Shown piece after piece: positions 35,259 through 46,787 of a DNA stretch of 64,000 nt. The stretch comes from Mycogone perniciosa (taxonomy: Eukaryota; Ascomycota; Sordariomycetes; Hypocreales; Hypocreaceae): assembly GCA_025331125.1 (NCBI GenBank), contig JAOALB010000053.1:215170-279169 (forward strand). Direction: 5' to 3'. How positions within the stretch are numbered: the stretch's first letter is position 1; each line of letters opens with the position of its first letter. A program made the position numbers and the translations under genes. The notes under the pieces were generated by a model, which was given only the letters and a program-made list of their open reading frames with translations, was not told the DNA's origin and did no database searches.

Positions 35259-35746
35259 TCAACCCAGCTTATCTGCGTCGGGAGTTGGGTCAAAAACGGA
35301 CCATTGGGTGTTCTGTCTGGTTCTCTCGTCCTTGAGTAGCCTGTTGTCCATCCGGACATCGTCACCCTCGATGGTCAAGGCGGCTTTAGGGGTCTTAGCG
35401 TCGATAACGAAGTGGTTATCGCAGTGTGGGCAGTATTCGTCGCTATCATCGAATTCTTGGGTGTCTTTGCGGAAGCACTTCTTGCACTTCTTGCAGGCGA
35501 AGGTCATTTCGAAGCTCTGCATCAGGGGGTGGGATTCTTGCTCCCCGTGGCACTCGGCGCAGTCGAACCATTTTTTGCCTGGATGGGAAATGTCAGCCAG
35601 TTGAGTTCAAGTTCGGCGGAGCTGTTGAGGCGTACAGCATGGCGACCGAATGGCAACCTGGGCGTTGAGGATATGTTTGCTAAGTCGAAGGTCAGCTGGG
35701 GCAGTTCAAGAAGCAAACAAGGTTGCGGTGACAATGCGTACCACAT
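35259..35746 (-). CDS. CHY-type zinc-finger protein (Hot13-like)
   Basis: Small CHY zinc-finger protein; yeast Hot13 of this family removes zinc from small Tim proteins to aid Mia40 oxidation in the intermembrane space. Minus-strand exons 35742-35746, 35636-35679 and 35259-35578 give 122 aa. The first coding exon is just ATGTG. The chain starts MCKHILNAQVAIRSPCCKKW, then FDCAECHGEQESH, FACKKCKKCF and YCPHCDNHFV: the full set of Cys/His ligands for three zinc ions. Frame, donors (GTACGC twice) and acceptors agree. Divergent from ssl2 with 460 bases between. Whether it acts in mitochondria or cytosol is not visible; there is no presequence, as expected for Hot13. Confidence 0.82.
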
Positions 35747-36206
35747 AGTGAGAGAGAGAGTTAATGGGTTATTTTACCACAAAGCTTATAGACAAAAGGA
35801 ACGAAAGTATAAGTAACTTGGCGGCGATACCAGTGCCGCTGGGCCTCAGTGATCAAAGAAGAATCTAGAACAATAGTGGTGTGTTATTTATTAGGTGTTG
35901 GGACGCATTTCTCAGATGCCGCCTCATTGCTAGTTAATATGGCGGGGTGTTTTTAGCCTTCTAGTGACCCCTGCTCTGCCTAGGCTGAGTGCCTGCCTTA
36001 ATAACTTTTTACTAATTGAGTTTGGGTTAACTTTTCAGCGACCTACCGAAGCTTATTAGCACAACCGTGAGCTCTTAACCAAAGCCTACGGGTATATCTA
36101 TCTCCTCTCGGCTCACCAGCGGCCAGGCTCGCCACTTTCTCTTCTCCAACCACCTCGACACTCGTTTTCGATATCTAGGCGGTCGTCTCGGCATATATTA
36201 GCAAAT
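35747..36206. promoter_or_regulatory. Divergent promoter of CHY gene and ssl2
   Basis: 460 bases between opposed start codons. GAGAGAGAG run next to the CHY start (35749-35760); T/A-rich centre. No other feature seen. Confidence 0.4.
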
Positions 36207-38678
36207 ATGCCACCGAAGAGGAAAGCAGGCGGCGCCGTCCAGGGAGGAACCAAGATAGGGCGATCTTCACGGTTGTCGACGCCAGGAGCCGCGACGCCTC
36301 GCAGCATCGAGAGTGGCGATGAAGTGGAGGAGGAAGAGGCCCCGGTCGACGAAGAGCTGGAGAAGGACATCGACAAGAATATAGATCGCTTTTCGCTCGG
36401 TCGATACCAGAAGAAGCACCACATTCGCGAACCTCTCCCGCACATCTTTGGGAATAATGATTTCTCGTACCTGGATCTGAAGAAAGACCATCGCAACCGG
36501 CCGCTATGGATTGACCCGCAAAAGGGCAGAATCATTCTTGAGAGCTTCAATCCGCTGGCGGAGCAAGCCCAGGATTTCCTCATCACAATCGCCGAACCCT
36601 TGTCACGGCCGACGTATATGCACGAGTACGCCCTTACTACCCATAGCCTGTACGCTGCGGTTTCGGTCGGCCTGTCGCCTCATGATATCATCAACACTCT
36701 CGATCGATTCTTGAAGACTCCTCTGCCAGATGAGATCCGGTCGTTCATCGAAGGTTGCACCCAGAGCTACGGCAAGGTTAAACTTGTCCTGAAAAACACC
36801 AAGTACTATGTCGAAAGTCCCGATCCCAATATGCTGCAGATGCTACTCAAGAACCCCAAAATCGGACCTCTTCGTGTTCAGGGAACTGAAGAAATCACAA
36901 CCTCTGCTGCACCCAAGCTTGGCAGCCTTGTCATTCCAGGCACTAAGAATGCTGCTGGTGTTAAGCAGGCGAATGGCGAGCAACAGCAAGATGGTCAGCC
37001 GGTCGACCGGGGAAATGCCCTTGGGACATTGGCCGAAGAAGATGATGAAGATCAGGAAGTCACACATTCATTCGAGATTGCGGACAAGGATGTCGAGACA
37101 GTGCAAAAAGAATGCCTCAACTTGGGATTCCCCGTTCTGGAAGAATATGATTTCCGAAGGGATGAGGTTAACGCAACGCTGGATATCGATCTCAAACCTG
37201 GCACCCAAATTCGACCATACCAAGAGAAGAGTCTCAGCAAAATGTTTGGCAACGGGCGAGCGAAGAGTGGTCTTATCGTCTTGCCTTGTGGTGCCGGCAA
37301 GACCTTGGTAGGCATCACGGCAGCATGCACTATTAAAAAGGGCGTTATTGTCCTGTGCACTAGTTCAATGTCCGTGGTGCAGTGGCGAAACGAGTTTCTG
37401 AAGTGGTCCAATATCAACCCAGACGATATTGTCGCCTTTACCTCCGATGCTAAGAACAATGTTTTCACGGGAAGCACCGGTATTATTGTCACCACATATT
37501 CAATGGTTACACAATCAAGAGCTAGGTCCTATGATGCCGAAAAGATGATGAGATTTCTCACTGGCCGAGAATGGGGTTTGATGCTTCTGGACGAGGTTCA
37601 CGTTGTTCCAGCCAACATCTTCCGAAAAGTCACGTCATCAATCAAGACACACTCCAAGCTTGGTCTCACGGCCACGCTGCTCCGAGAAGACGACAAGATC
37701 TCTGATCTCAACTTTCTTATCGGACCCAAGTTGTTTGAGGCCAACTGGATGGAGCTGTCTAAGCAGGGCCATATTGCCCGGGTTCAGTGTGCTGAGGTCT
37801 GGTGTCCTATGCCGACTGAGTTTTATGATGAGTATCTTCGAGCACCCACGCGCAAGAAGAACCTGCTCTACATCATGAATCCACGCAAGTTTCAGGCATG
37901 TCAGTATCTGATTAATTATCATGAATCGAGAGGCGACAAGATCATTGTCTTCTCGGACAACGTGTACGCATTGAAGGCATATGCGCTGAAGCTAGGCAAG
38001 GCCTTCATCTACGGTGGCACAGGACAGGCTGAACGACTGCAAGTTCTAGAGAACTTCCAGCACAACCCACAAGTCAACACGCTGTTCTTGTCCAAGATTG
38101 GAGACACGTCTTTAGATTTGCCTGAAGCTACTTGCCTCATTCAAATCTCGTCGCACTATGGTTCTCGACGTCAAGAGGCGCAGAGATTGGGGCGAATTCT
38201 TCGAGCTAAACGTAGGAATGACGAAGGTTTCAATGCCTTTTTCTACTCACTGGTCTCCAAAGATACACAGGAAATGTATTTTTCTTCAAAACGACAAGCC
38301 TTCCTGGTTGACCAGGGCTACGCCTTCAAGGTGATTACTCAGCTTGCTAACATCGAGAAGACTCCTGGGCTTGCCTTTGCAACGGCTGCTGAACGTCGTG
38401 AGTTGCTGCAGAAAGTACTCGTGGAGAACGAGACTATGGAGGACGAAGATATCGATGACTTGTTCCACAGCGGCACCATGGGTCGAAAGAAGAAGAAGGG
38501 AGCCGTCCGTCGAACTGCAGGGACGCTGGGCGAGCTAAGCGGTGGACAGGACATGGCATACATTGAACAGAACAAGAAACTAAACCCTTCCCTGAAAAAA
38601 GGCAAGGGCAAGAAGGAAAGCAGTGCGTTCTTCAAGAAGATTGGGCGGGAAAACGCCAGGCGAGCTGCTTTGGGGTAG
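36207..38678 (+). CDS. ssl2: XPB/Ssl2 helicase subunit of TFIIH
   Basis: 3'-to-5' DNA translocase of TFIIH used in promoter opening and nucleotide excision repair. Single exon, 823 aa, close to yeast Ssl2. Residues 60-330 hold the XPB N-terminal/damage-recognition region. Walker A LPCGAGKTLVGI at about 362, DEVH box LLLDEVHVVPAN at about 460, motif III LGLTATLLREDD including the XPB-specific R-E-D triad, motif V region FLSKIGDTSLDLPEA and motif VI RRQEAQRLGRILRAKRR near 655. Acidic N-terminal stretch EVEEEEAPVDEELEKD and Lys-rich C-terminus. All ATPase motifs intact. Start is the first ATG of the frame (MPPKRKAGG), giving a nuclear-localisation-like basic segment. Confidence 0.98.
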   Translation: MPPKRKAGGAVQGGTKIGRSSRLSTPGAATPRSIESGDEVEEEEAPVDEELEKDIDKNIDRFSLGRYQKKHHIREPLPHIFGNNDFSYLDLKKDHRNRPLWIDPQKGRIILESFNPLAEQAQDFLITIAEPLSRPTYMHEYALTTHSLYAAVSVGLSPHDIINTLDRFLKTPLPDEIRSFIEGCTQSYGKVKLVLKNTKYYVESPDPNMLQMLLKNPKIGPLRVQGTEEITTSAAPKLGSLVIPGTKNAAGVKQANGEQQQDGQPVDRGNALGTLAEEDDEDQEVTHSFEIADKDVETVQKECLNLGFPVLEEYDFRRDEVNATLDIDLKPGTQIRPYQEKSLSKMFGNGRAKSGLIVLPCGAGKTLVGITAACTIKKGVIVLCTSSMSVVQWRNEFLKWSNINPDDIVAFTSDAKNNVFTGSTGIIVTTYSMVTQSRARSYDAEKMMRFLTGREWGLMLLDEVHVVPANIFRKVTSSIKTHSKLGLTATLLREDDKISDLNFLIGPKLFEANWMELSKQGHIARVQCAEVWCPMPTEFYDEYLRAPTRKKNLLYIMNPRKFQACQYLINYHESRGDKIIVFSDNVYALKAYALKLGKAFIYGGTGQAERLQVLENFQHNPQVNTLFLSKIGDTSLDLPEATCLIQISSHYGSRRQEAQRLGRILRAKRRNDEGFNAFFYSLVSKDTQEMYFSSKRQAFLVDQGYAFKVITQLANIEKTPGLAFATAAERRELLQKVLVENETMEDEDIDDLFHSGTMGRKKKKGAVRRTAGTLGELSGGQDMAYIEQNKKLNPSLKKGKGKKESSAFFKKIGRENARRAALG

Positions 38679-39776
38679 AAAAGTCGCTGACGAGAATGGC
38701 TTTGATTCGTTATTTTCGGGTAAAACCCGTTGGATGGTTTATTCGGCGCTTGGTGTACTTTGTACGGGAGGGATTTAAGAGCCTCACAAGAATCAGAGGT
38801 GTTTATCAACACCAACAGCGGCGTTTGTTGTTTTATGAATTTCACAGCGATGTATGGACTATTAGGGACAAGGAACAATAGGGATACAAGGCATATATGT
38901 ATAATAAAATACCACCTTGGCACCAAGAGAAAAAGGAAGTTTGCTCATTTGAGGGAGGCCTCTTTGAGAATGATGTGTTGGCTAATATGTCATCGCAGTT
39001 CCAGATATTGTTGGCTTAGTACGAAGTACTTGTAGCTAATAGTCAGCAGAGTCTGTTTTCCTCAAACCCCACACAAGATTGCCAATACTGGCATCTTGCA
39101 TAAATAGCGGCCCTATCCGCGCCGTCTGCAAACATGTCTCTTGGCGCCTGATACGTGGGAGGTATTTGGCTCTGGGCAGAGAGATACAGACAGGTATAAT
39201 AATGCATTTCTATGGTGCCTACCCGTACGTATGACGAGACGTCGCTGCGCGTGTGTGTAACGAATTCTGGCCGGCGAGCCGATTTGTGTGCTCGTATGTT
39301 GTAGAACATGCCATATTTTTGAACTTCACAGATGCCATGTGCATGTGTTACGTGCATGGAACTTTGGTCTTCTCGAGGGAGAAGAAGTGTGCCGCCAAAC
39401 GTCATCAATTGGGGGATCGACATAACTCCATGGTGTTGGCTGATGGGCGGTACCATTCTCAGCTTATCGTCGTAATCATCCTCAGCCTCGAAGCACATGC
39501 GCGAGCTGTCCGACTCGTCCACATGCCAATCTAGGCCCTCAGCCCGACAGAACGGTCCAACGGGGGGCCTGGCCATCGAGAGGAGACATGACGCCAATTG
39601 ACGTGCCAACGCACACATGGCCTTTTGCGGCCCGTCACTTTGTGGTGTAATCCGTACTCCGTAATTTATTAGGTATTTCTCTTGACGCTTCTGGCGCGTG
39701 ATTGAATCGTCTTCCATCCCCAGATTATACATACGAGTAGAGGACAATAGAGGCAGTATCCATCTATTAGTACGGA

Positions 39777-39798
39777 GTAGTATTACTAGTAATACTAC
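39777..39798. repeat. Perfect 22-bp palindrome
   Basis: GTAGTATTACT followed directly by its reverse complement; it abuts a TACGGAGTA copy at 39771-39779. Confidence 0.85.
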
Positions 39799-40134
39799 CA
39801 CTGGTGCTAAGATTCAACTAGGCCCGTGGCGCTGGTCAGCCCAGAATAAAGTTAAAACGGATGTCCCCAGTGTTTCCGTATTTTCTCTCATCTCACCTCC
39901 TCTCCAATCCACTATTATTACTCCTACACGTAACTAAGCGTGTCAACGTCGATTATCCAACGGCCCGCGTTGCTGTCCTCGAAATCTCCGTTATAGTACT
40001 CGTACTCCGTACTCGTACATACATTGCCTTTCTGCCTCGCCCTGGTCTGGCCTCAGGGGTTGTGTTGTGTGTGCAGTGCAGTGCAGTGCAGCGTGCCGTG
40101 TGCAGGGCCACCCCTAGGGATGAAAGTTGCTACT

Positions 40135-40179
40135 AGTCCGTACGAGCCACCGTACTCTTGACTGTACTCCGTACGGACT
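40135..40179. repeat. Inverted repeat AGTCCGTAC / GTACGGACT
   Basis: Nine-base arms at 40135-40143 and 40171-40179 separated by 27 bases that themselves contain GTACTC and GTACTCC. Confidence 0.75.
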
Positions 40180-40400
40180 GGTGGAATCCATCAAAGACGC
40201 TCTTCCTGTCCATCGTTTGTTGAAGCCCTTGCCAGCCTCCTGCAAGCACAGCCTTAAAACGAAAACGCCCAAAGGTCTGTCTGTCTCAGACGATCGGAGC
40301 CAACGCGGCGTTGCATTCGACGACCAAAAAAGATCCTGGTCTCGCCAATCTTCAAAGACATTTTCGAGAATCGAGGCCCTGTTCTGTCTCGGTTGCCAGG

Positions 40401-40932
40401 GGATATAAAAAAAATCCCCCAAAAGTTACGATAGTACGGAGTACAGAGTACTCCGATAAGCACTGCCGGGTTTGGGTTCCTTACTCCTTTCCTTCACGGC
40501 AATTCGCCTGGTAGTCGTATAATAACATAGCTCGCCGATCGAGAAACGCGACAAACTTTTTCTTCCCCTTCTCCCTTCTCCCTTCTCGCCTCTTCGCCTC
40601 TTTTTCTCAACTTCATTATCCTCCCGCCAGGACAACCACCACTCTCATCTCCCCTCAGAAACCCTATCGATTTGCCTGGCATGGTCTAGACCCACACGAG
40701 CTATTCTTCACCTTCTAGGCTGTATTTGATCATGCTTCTTAGTCCTTCATTGCTTGTGAGGTCCTTTGACTGGACTCACTCTTAACCACGCCACGAAAAC
40801 CATCCTCGCGCCTCTCATTCTCGCATAGCGTTGCCTTTCTTGGGCTATCAAGACCTCCTTTACTACCTCGTTACCTCATTACCTCATTACCTCACTCATC
40901 ACCTCATCTCGGGTTCTCGTGCAACGGACGAA
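40401..40932 (+). promoter_or_regulatory. trk1 promoter and leader with uORFs
   Basis: TATAAAA at 40404-40410, inside GGGGATATAAAAAAAATCCC; inverted repeat CGGAGTAC-aga-GTACTCCG at 40437-40455; pyrimidine-rich tract 40556-40615; short uORFs at 40681-40689 (ATG GTC TAG) and 40732-40785 (17 codons); tandem TTACCTCA units at 40868-40900. Transcript start is inferred. Confidence 0.4.
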
Positions 40933-43862
40933 ATGTTCGGCAGGGCACGCGAATATATGGTGGCTCAGCTTAGGGGTGCTAAGCCATCATTCGCATCCAA
41001 GACGCCGCACTTCAACTTCATCACAGTACATTGTCGGTGACATCCTTCACTCATTCACCCAAAGGATAACGATGAGCTAACTAGCTCTCACAGATTTCTG
41101 GATCGTTGGTGCTACCCTTACTGCATCCATCGCCATATATATCGGCGGCAAAGGTGGCCTAGAATTCATAGATGCCCTGATGTTTGCCAGTGGCGCGAAT
41201 ACACAGGCCGGACTGAACCCTGTGGATGTTAACAACCTCAATGGCTTCCAGCAGGCTATGATTTACCTCTTTGCCATGTTATCAAACCCAATTTCACTCA
41301 ACACTTGTGTTGTGTTTCTGCGGCTGTATTGGTTCGAGAAACACTTCCAAGACTGGGCCAAGGAAGCACGATTACGCCGTCGGACGTTCAGCAAGTCCAA
41401 GTCCAAATCACGCCATGATTTAAGCCTGGCTGAAAATGGCATGGGTGTCAATGGTCGGAGCATTACCGTTATGCCACAAAATGGCAGATCAAGGCTCACA
41501 AACGACGGCATCCTTCTAGACGAGGGACACGAGACCGATGTCAGGCCTGCACCAAAGGGCGATGAGAGCGACACAACAACCGTGACTGAGGAACTAAATA
41601 AAAGCATTGATCTTGATGAGCTTGGTCCCTTGGACCAGTTTGACAAGAAACAGAATGCAGCCAATGCCGCTGCTCTAGAGAGTCAAAAAGATGAACAAGG
41701 TGGTCAGGGTCACACTACAATTACCTTTGCCGAAACTGTTAGAAGGAGTGACGGATTGGGCACTGAATTCACCAAGTTCCCCCCGCAGCGATCACCTGCC
41801 GAACACATCGCCATTTTGGAGCGCCAACGAAACGATGACAACCAGTCTGATGATGTTTTACGTATTCCCGGCCCAAGGGATGCTGAAAGAGGGCTAGGGC
41901 CACGACGACTTGAAGTGAATGACGAGCAAGAAGATGATCAGCCCCTTGCTCGAGAAGCGACAAGAGGGTCACGGGTTAATGACCCGAGGTATCAAGGCCG
42001 CAACAACGGCATCACAATTGCAGAACCCCAACAACACAGGAGAGACGAGCTAGCTGATGAGAACCCGCAACGTCCTGGTAATACCAGCAATTTCAGATTC
42101 CGCAAGCCTCGGGGTGTCAACGAGAACCAACAGAAGGTGCATGAGGATGGCGAGTCGAGCAGCATGTATCGTCCTAAGAGGACCAGAACCATGACCAGCT
42201 TAAGATCTGTTATGTCTCGTGACAGACCAGAGACGGAATTATCGCCATACCTGAGCTATACACCAACTATTGGCAGGAACTCGAACTTCGTAGGCCTGAC
42301 GCTCGAACAGCGCGAAGAACTTGGTGGCATTGAGTACCGGTCGTTGAGAACTCTGGCAATAGTCCTACTTGTTTATTTTTGGGGCTTCCACCTCCTGGGC
42401 GTCATTTGCTTCCTCCCCTACATCCTTCATAACAACCGCTATGGCAGCATTCTGGATGAAAATTACATTGGCAGGACTTGGTGGTCGTTTTGGACCTCCA
42501 ACATGGCTTTCATGGACGTGGGATTCTCCCTCACTGCGGACAGCATGAACTCGTTCGCTACCTCTGAATGGATCCTCATGGTGATGTGGTTTTTCATTAT
42601 CATTGGAAATACTGGCTTCCCTGTCATGCTACGCTTTTCCATCTGGGTTGCCGAAAAGCTTACCCCAAAACATTCTGGCCTTTGGGAGGAGTTCAGATTC
42701 TTGCTCGATCATCCACGTCGATGCTTCACCTTACTCTTCCCGTCTAACGCCAACTGGTGGCTGTTCTGGATACTTATAATTCTCAATATTGTTGATTTAG
42801 TATTTTTCATCGTTCTCGACGTAAGTTTCTCCCCCTTGCCTCGCTTTCGATTAGAAGATGATTCTAACTTGCCCCTAGCTCGGTTCGGAACCAGTCACCA
42901 AGCTTCCCTTGAAGAACCGTGTGGTCGTTGGTTTGTTTCAGGCGGCATCGACTCGAACAGCTGGATTTTCGGCCGTCAGCATGTCTGACCTGCATCCTGC
43001 CATGCCGGTTCTGTACATGATCATGATGTACATATCCGTATTCCCCATTGCCATCTCCATCCGGCGAACGAACGTTTATGAGGAAAAGTCCCTTGGCGTC
43101 TACGAAGACAGGACAGAAGATGATGTCACTCCAGATACAAGCGCCATTTCATACATCGGGACTCACTTGCGGCATCAGCTGTCCTTTGATTTATGGTATG
43201 TATTCCTAGGGTTCTTTCTTCTTGCCATCACAGAGGGCGGCAAAATCAGCAGGGGCGACTTTGATATGTTCGCCATTCTTTTCGAAATCGTCAGTGCCTA
43301 CGGTACTGTCGGTCTCAGCATAGGCGTACCCGGTGTCAACGCATCTCTGTGCTCGCAATTTACCATTCTGGGCAAACTCATTATTGTTGCTATGCAAATC
43401 CGAGGTCGCCATCGTGGTTTGCCCTACGGTCTCGACCGCGCCGTGCTCCTCCCAGGCGACAAGCGCTTCAAAAAGAAGGAAGACGAAGAACCCGAAGCTG
43501 CTGACGTAGATGATTCTAACACTGCGGTATCTACGGGCGTCACATCAGGTCTTCAACGCCAGATAACCAGGGGACGGAGTCGCAGCAGAAGCCGCGGGCG
43601 AGAGCGGGCCAACAGCAACCTTATAACACAATTGCTGCACCCGGGACCCGTCATGCACCCCGGCATTGCGCCTTCACAGCCAAGGGAAAGGGCCGCAGAT
43701 GGCGGCTACCATAGAACCAGGTCAGGAGATATTCCGGGTCCCCTTTTGGAACCTATCAGGACGCAATCAGACCCTCTGGCGGATGGAGACATAGCAGGTT
43801 TGTCGTCTATGCGCAGCAACGACGGCTTCCAGAAGCCACGACGAATCCAATCCGCCTTATAG
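40933..43862 (+). CDS. trk1: Trk-type potassium transporter
   Basis: High-affinity plasma-membrane K+ uptake. Exons 40933-41032, 41094-42820 and 42879-43862 give 936 aa. Four membrane-pore-membrane units are visible by their P-loops: GANTQAGLNPVDV (about residue 65), MDVGFSLTADSMNSF (about 512), QAASTRTAGFSAVSMSDL (about 631) and EIVSAYGTVGLSIGVPG (about 749), each with the selectivity-filter glycine or serine position. Between units one and two lies a hydrophilic, probably cytoplasmic insert of about 330 residues (RRRTFSKSKSKSRHD...), as in fungal Trk1. The first donor is GTCGGT; it alone keeps frame and gives FNFITVHYFWIVGATL. The C-terminal tail is Arg/Ser-rich, fitting kinase control. Confidence 0.94.
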
Positions 43863-44435
43863 AGAAATCCATGGATGTGATGGCTATTTCTGGAAGGCTT
43901 TCATTGTACATGTTAATGTTTCTTGTTTTGTTGTCGAGGATGAGGTCCTCTATAAAATCGAGCCCTCCATTTTGAGAGTGGGAGGGTCAGGAAGGCGGGC
44001 GTCAATTGCTTGTATTATAGATCGCATTGGCTGGCGGTACACTTGATTATGTTGGATTATTACGGATCACCAGAGGTGCCATACATGTTGGAGTAAAGGA
44101 ATAATGGCAACAATTTTGCCTAGGGCAGTTTAGCTGATTGCATATGAACAAAAGACCCAGTCACTTCGTCTCTTTAAGACCGCCTCGCAAAGTCAGTTTA
44201 TACCCCTGCTACTTGCGTATATCATCCATGCCTGAACAATGCCTCCAAAGCCCCTTCGTTTCGCTTTCACCGGACCAAAAATACCTTGTATGTCCAAATC
44301 CCAAAGAATCGCAGATGTAATCCCCATTGCGCCAAGTATCATCAAAATCTATCTGCTTCTAATATTTTCAGTCCTGTTTGTGCACTGACATGCAACATCT
44401 AACCTTTCCACTCCCCCATTAGCGCGTTCCAACGA
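43863..44435. other. Convergent 3' flanks of trk1 and VPS9 gene
   Basis: 573 bases between converging genes; only short open frames, no domain. 3' UTR sequence. Confidence 0.6.
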
Positions 44436-46787
44436 CTATTTCTCTGCAAAGGCGCCCATGTTCTTCAAAGCACCAGCTAGACGACGATAGTCTTTTAGGA
44501 GATCCAAGACCTCGCTGAGTTTTAAATCGCCTGGGTTCTCAAGCTCCATGAAGTGCTTGTTTGGCGGCGCAATCTTGGGCACCTCTTTAGGTGGCAGCAC
44601 GGCTGCGATATCGGGGAAGGCCTTTGGCGACAAGTTAGCATGATGAGATAGGCTAAACGCTGGAACATTTGAGTTACATACTGTGGCTAGATCCCCTCCA
44701 TCGGTTGATTTCGCCGTGTCTTTGGTGTCTTTTGTATCTTTTGTATCTTTCGAAGAGGATGGTGTTGGAGCCGGCGTAGATGGTGTACGGCCGAATCCAC
44801 GTACCAGGCTGATGCCTGATAGCCTCGCCATGGGATTAAAAGAATTGCCCAAGCTTCGCATCTGATCCAGAACCGCCGGGCTCTGTGGCCCAGGTGAGGG
44901 TGCCGGCGATGCGGCCTTTTGATCTTCTGCAAATAGAAGCTTCTTGGAGGAACTGGCGCTACGGCCGCTACGGACGCTGTCTACACTAGGATCGCGGCGG
45001 CCACTGATCATGTTCAAAACGCGATCCTCGCGTTTAGACGGAACTTTGAGCTGCTCCGCTTCTTCAGGGGCAAGAGTAGGGCTGGCATTGTCCTCCTCGT
45101 CAGGGGGTGGTGTGCTGACGAGTTTGCGCGCATCATCAAGGGTCCTGGGAACAGCAATGGATTCCTTGGGGCCATCTTGACGCTCCCTAAGCTTTCCGAT
45201 GAGGAAGCTATAACTTTCGCCCAAGCTATTGGAGATGGTCTTGAGTCCCTGGTCAGCTGTGGTAAGGACTGCGTCGCTAGCAGCACCAAATGCCTGAGCG
45301 GGAGTGTTGACGAGGTCACTCAGTCTTCGATTCCTCAGAACCGTTGTAGCTTTCAGGCCAGATGGGGATGGCGCAGGTTTAGACGCGGTAGCATTCTCTG
45401 GGATGGCAGCGGTGGCGCTCTGGGATGGAACTGTCAGCCCCTGAGGGTAAGCTGGTGGGAAGGTCTCTGTCTTTGCCGTTCCTTGTTGGATGGGAGTCTT
45501 GGGCGGTCCTGAAGGATGCTCATCGGCCCTCAAGGTGGCTAGATCAACGGTCTCAAGGAAGCTTATCGCTGCTTCAAGGTTTGTGAGGCAGTAGGCGGCC
45601 TCTCCGGTCAACTTGGGTTCCCAACGGAAGCTTTGTATGAAGTTAAGATCACTGATGGCGTGGAGATTCTCGGGGGGCAGTGTGATGAGAGTATAGATGA
45701 GCATTGGCATAATCTCGTCCGCCGAGGCCGACGGATGGAAGTGGGCAAGCGTGTCAACAATGCTCTTGTGCGCAGCTTTTAGTCTGTTGAGCTTTCCGAG
45801 GGGATATCTCGACTCGCTCATCCGGCTTAGCTCTTTTCTCGCGGGCTCCAATTGTTGTCGTATCTCGTCAGTCCTGTTGGTGGGGACTTTCTCAGTCTTC
45901 GTCGCATCTTCTCCAAGATCGATTCCTAGATCGGCAGGTCCAATCTGTACAAGAGCCAACGCAGCAGTCTTGGACCTGAGTTTATCATCCTGGGCTTCGT
46001 CTTGTGTACTTCTGTGGCGATAGATTCGATCATAAATGCCCTCACATAGCCTCCGTTCTACCGCCTCCTCCAGCAAACCCCGCTTCGCTTCAAGGGCCTT
46101 CCTTGCCTTTTTGCGGTTCGCCAGCTCCTCAGCTGTAATCATTTGTTGCTCTGTCTCTGTCTTGGGTTTATCTTTGGCACCCAGCGACGCCGCTTTTGAC
46201 CGCAGGCGGTTGGCCGCGGATGCAACAGAGGAACTGGGTGGAGTCGGTGTAGCCTCACGGCTATGTCGCGAGATAAGGGCATTCACATGGGTGTTGATAT
46301 GAGAGGATGCCAAGGTGTAGAAGTCTTGAAAGAGTTGCGATAGCTTCTTGATGTTGGGGGGCGTAGAATGGACCTTGGCTGATAGAGATTCAACGAAGCT
46401 ATGGAAACGTCATTAGGCCTACGCACTTTGCTAAATTGAGACGGCCATATTATCCACCTACCTATCTGTCAAGGTAATAAGCTCTATCGGCAGGTCGTCG
46501 AGCTCGATGGACGCTCGTGTGATCTCCGGAACGTCCTCGGTATCGGAATGCTCGGCAATCTCGAATGCATCGGGAGCCTCGGCGCCGGCGCCAGTACGCT
46601 TCTCGCTGGTAGATCCATTATGAAAGGTATGCGCCCTCTGCGGTGGTTTCACGCCGTCATTCTCCAAGGGATTGTGCTGATTCGAGTAGGAGGATAGCCT
46701 GGCTGGGCTGGGTCGAGTCGAGGGGTGTGTGTTGCTGAGCCGTTGGGAAGCCATGAGGTGCCGATCTGAAGGACGATGAACTATCAT
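44436..46787 (-). CDS. VPS9-domain protein, putative Rab5-type GEF
   Basis: Likely nucleotide-exchange factor for Vps21/Rab5 at early endosomes. Minus-strand exons 46462-46787 and 44436-46398 give 762 aa. The VPS9 domain lies at about residues 250-390: YPLGKLNRLKAAHKSIVDTL, then SADEIMPMLIYTLITLPPEN and GEAAYCLTNLEAAISFLE, with the conserved Asp and Tyr positions of the catalytic helices. A helical bundle segment (LLEEAVERRLCEGIYDRIYR) precedes it. N-terminal and C-terminal parts are Ser/Pro-rich; a KDT repeat (four copies) is coded at 44717-44740. A stop-free 60-nt segment (44622-44681) has GTATGT, GCTAAC and AG signals and may be an intron, giving 742 aa. The start could also be the second Met at 46754. 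Confidence 0.85.

Larger units (their letters stand above)
38679..40400. other. Intergenic between ssl2 and trk1, rich in palindromes
   Basis: 1.7 kb. Contains a 252-codon minus-strand open frame (39043-39801; first ATG at 39732) with no recognisable domain, several TACGGAGTA/GTACTCCGTA copies (39018, 39653, 39770, 39995-40020) and CAGTG repeats near 40067-40090. No supported gene. Confidence 0.45.
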
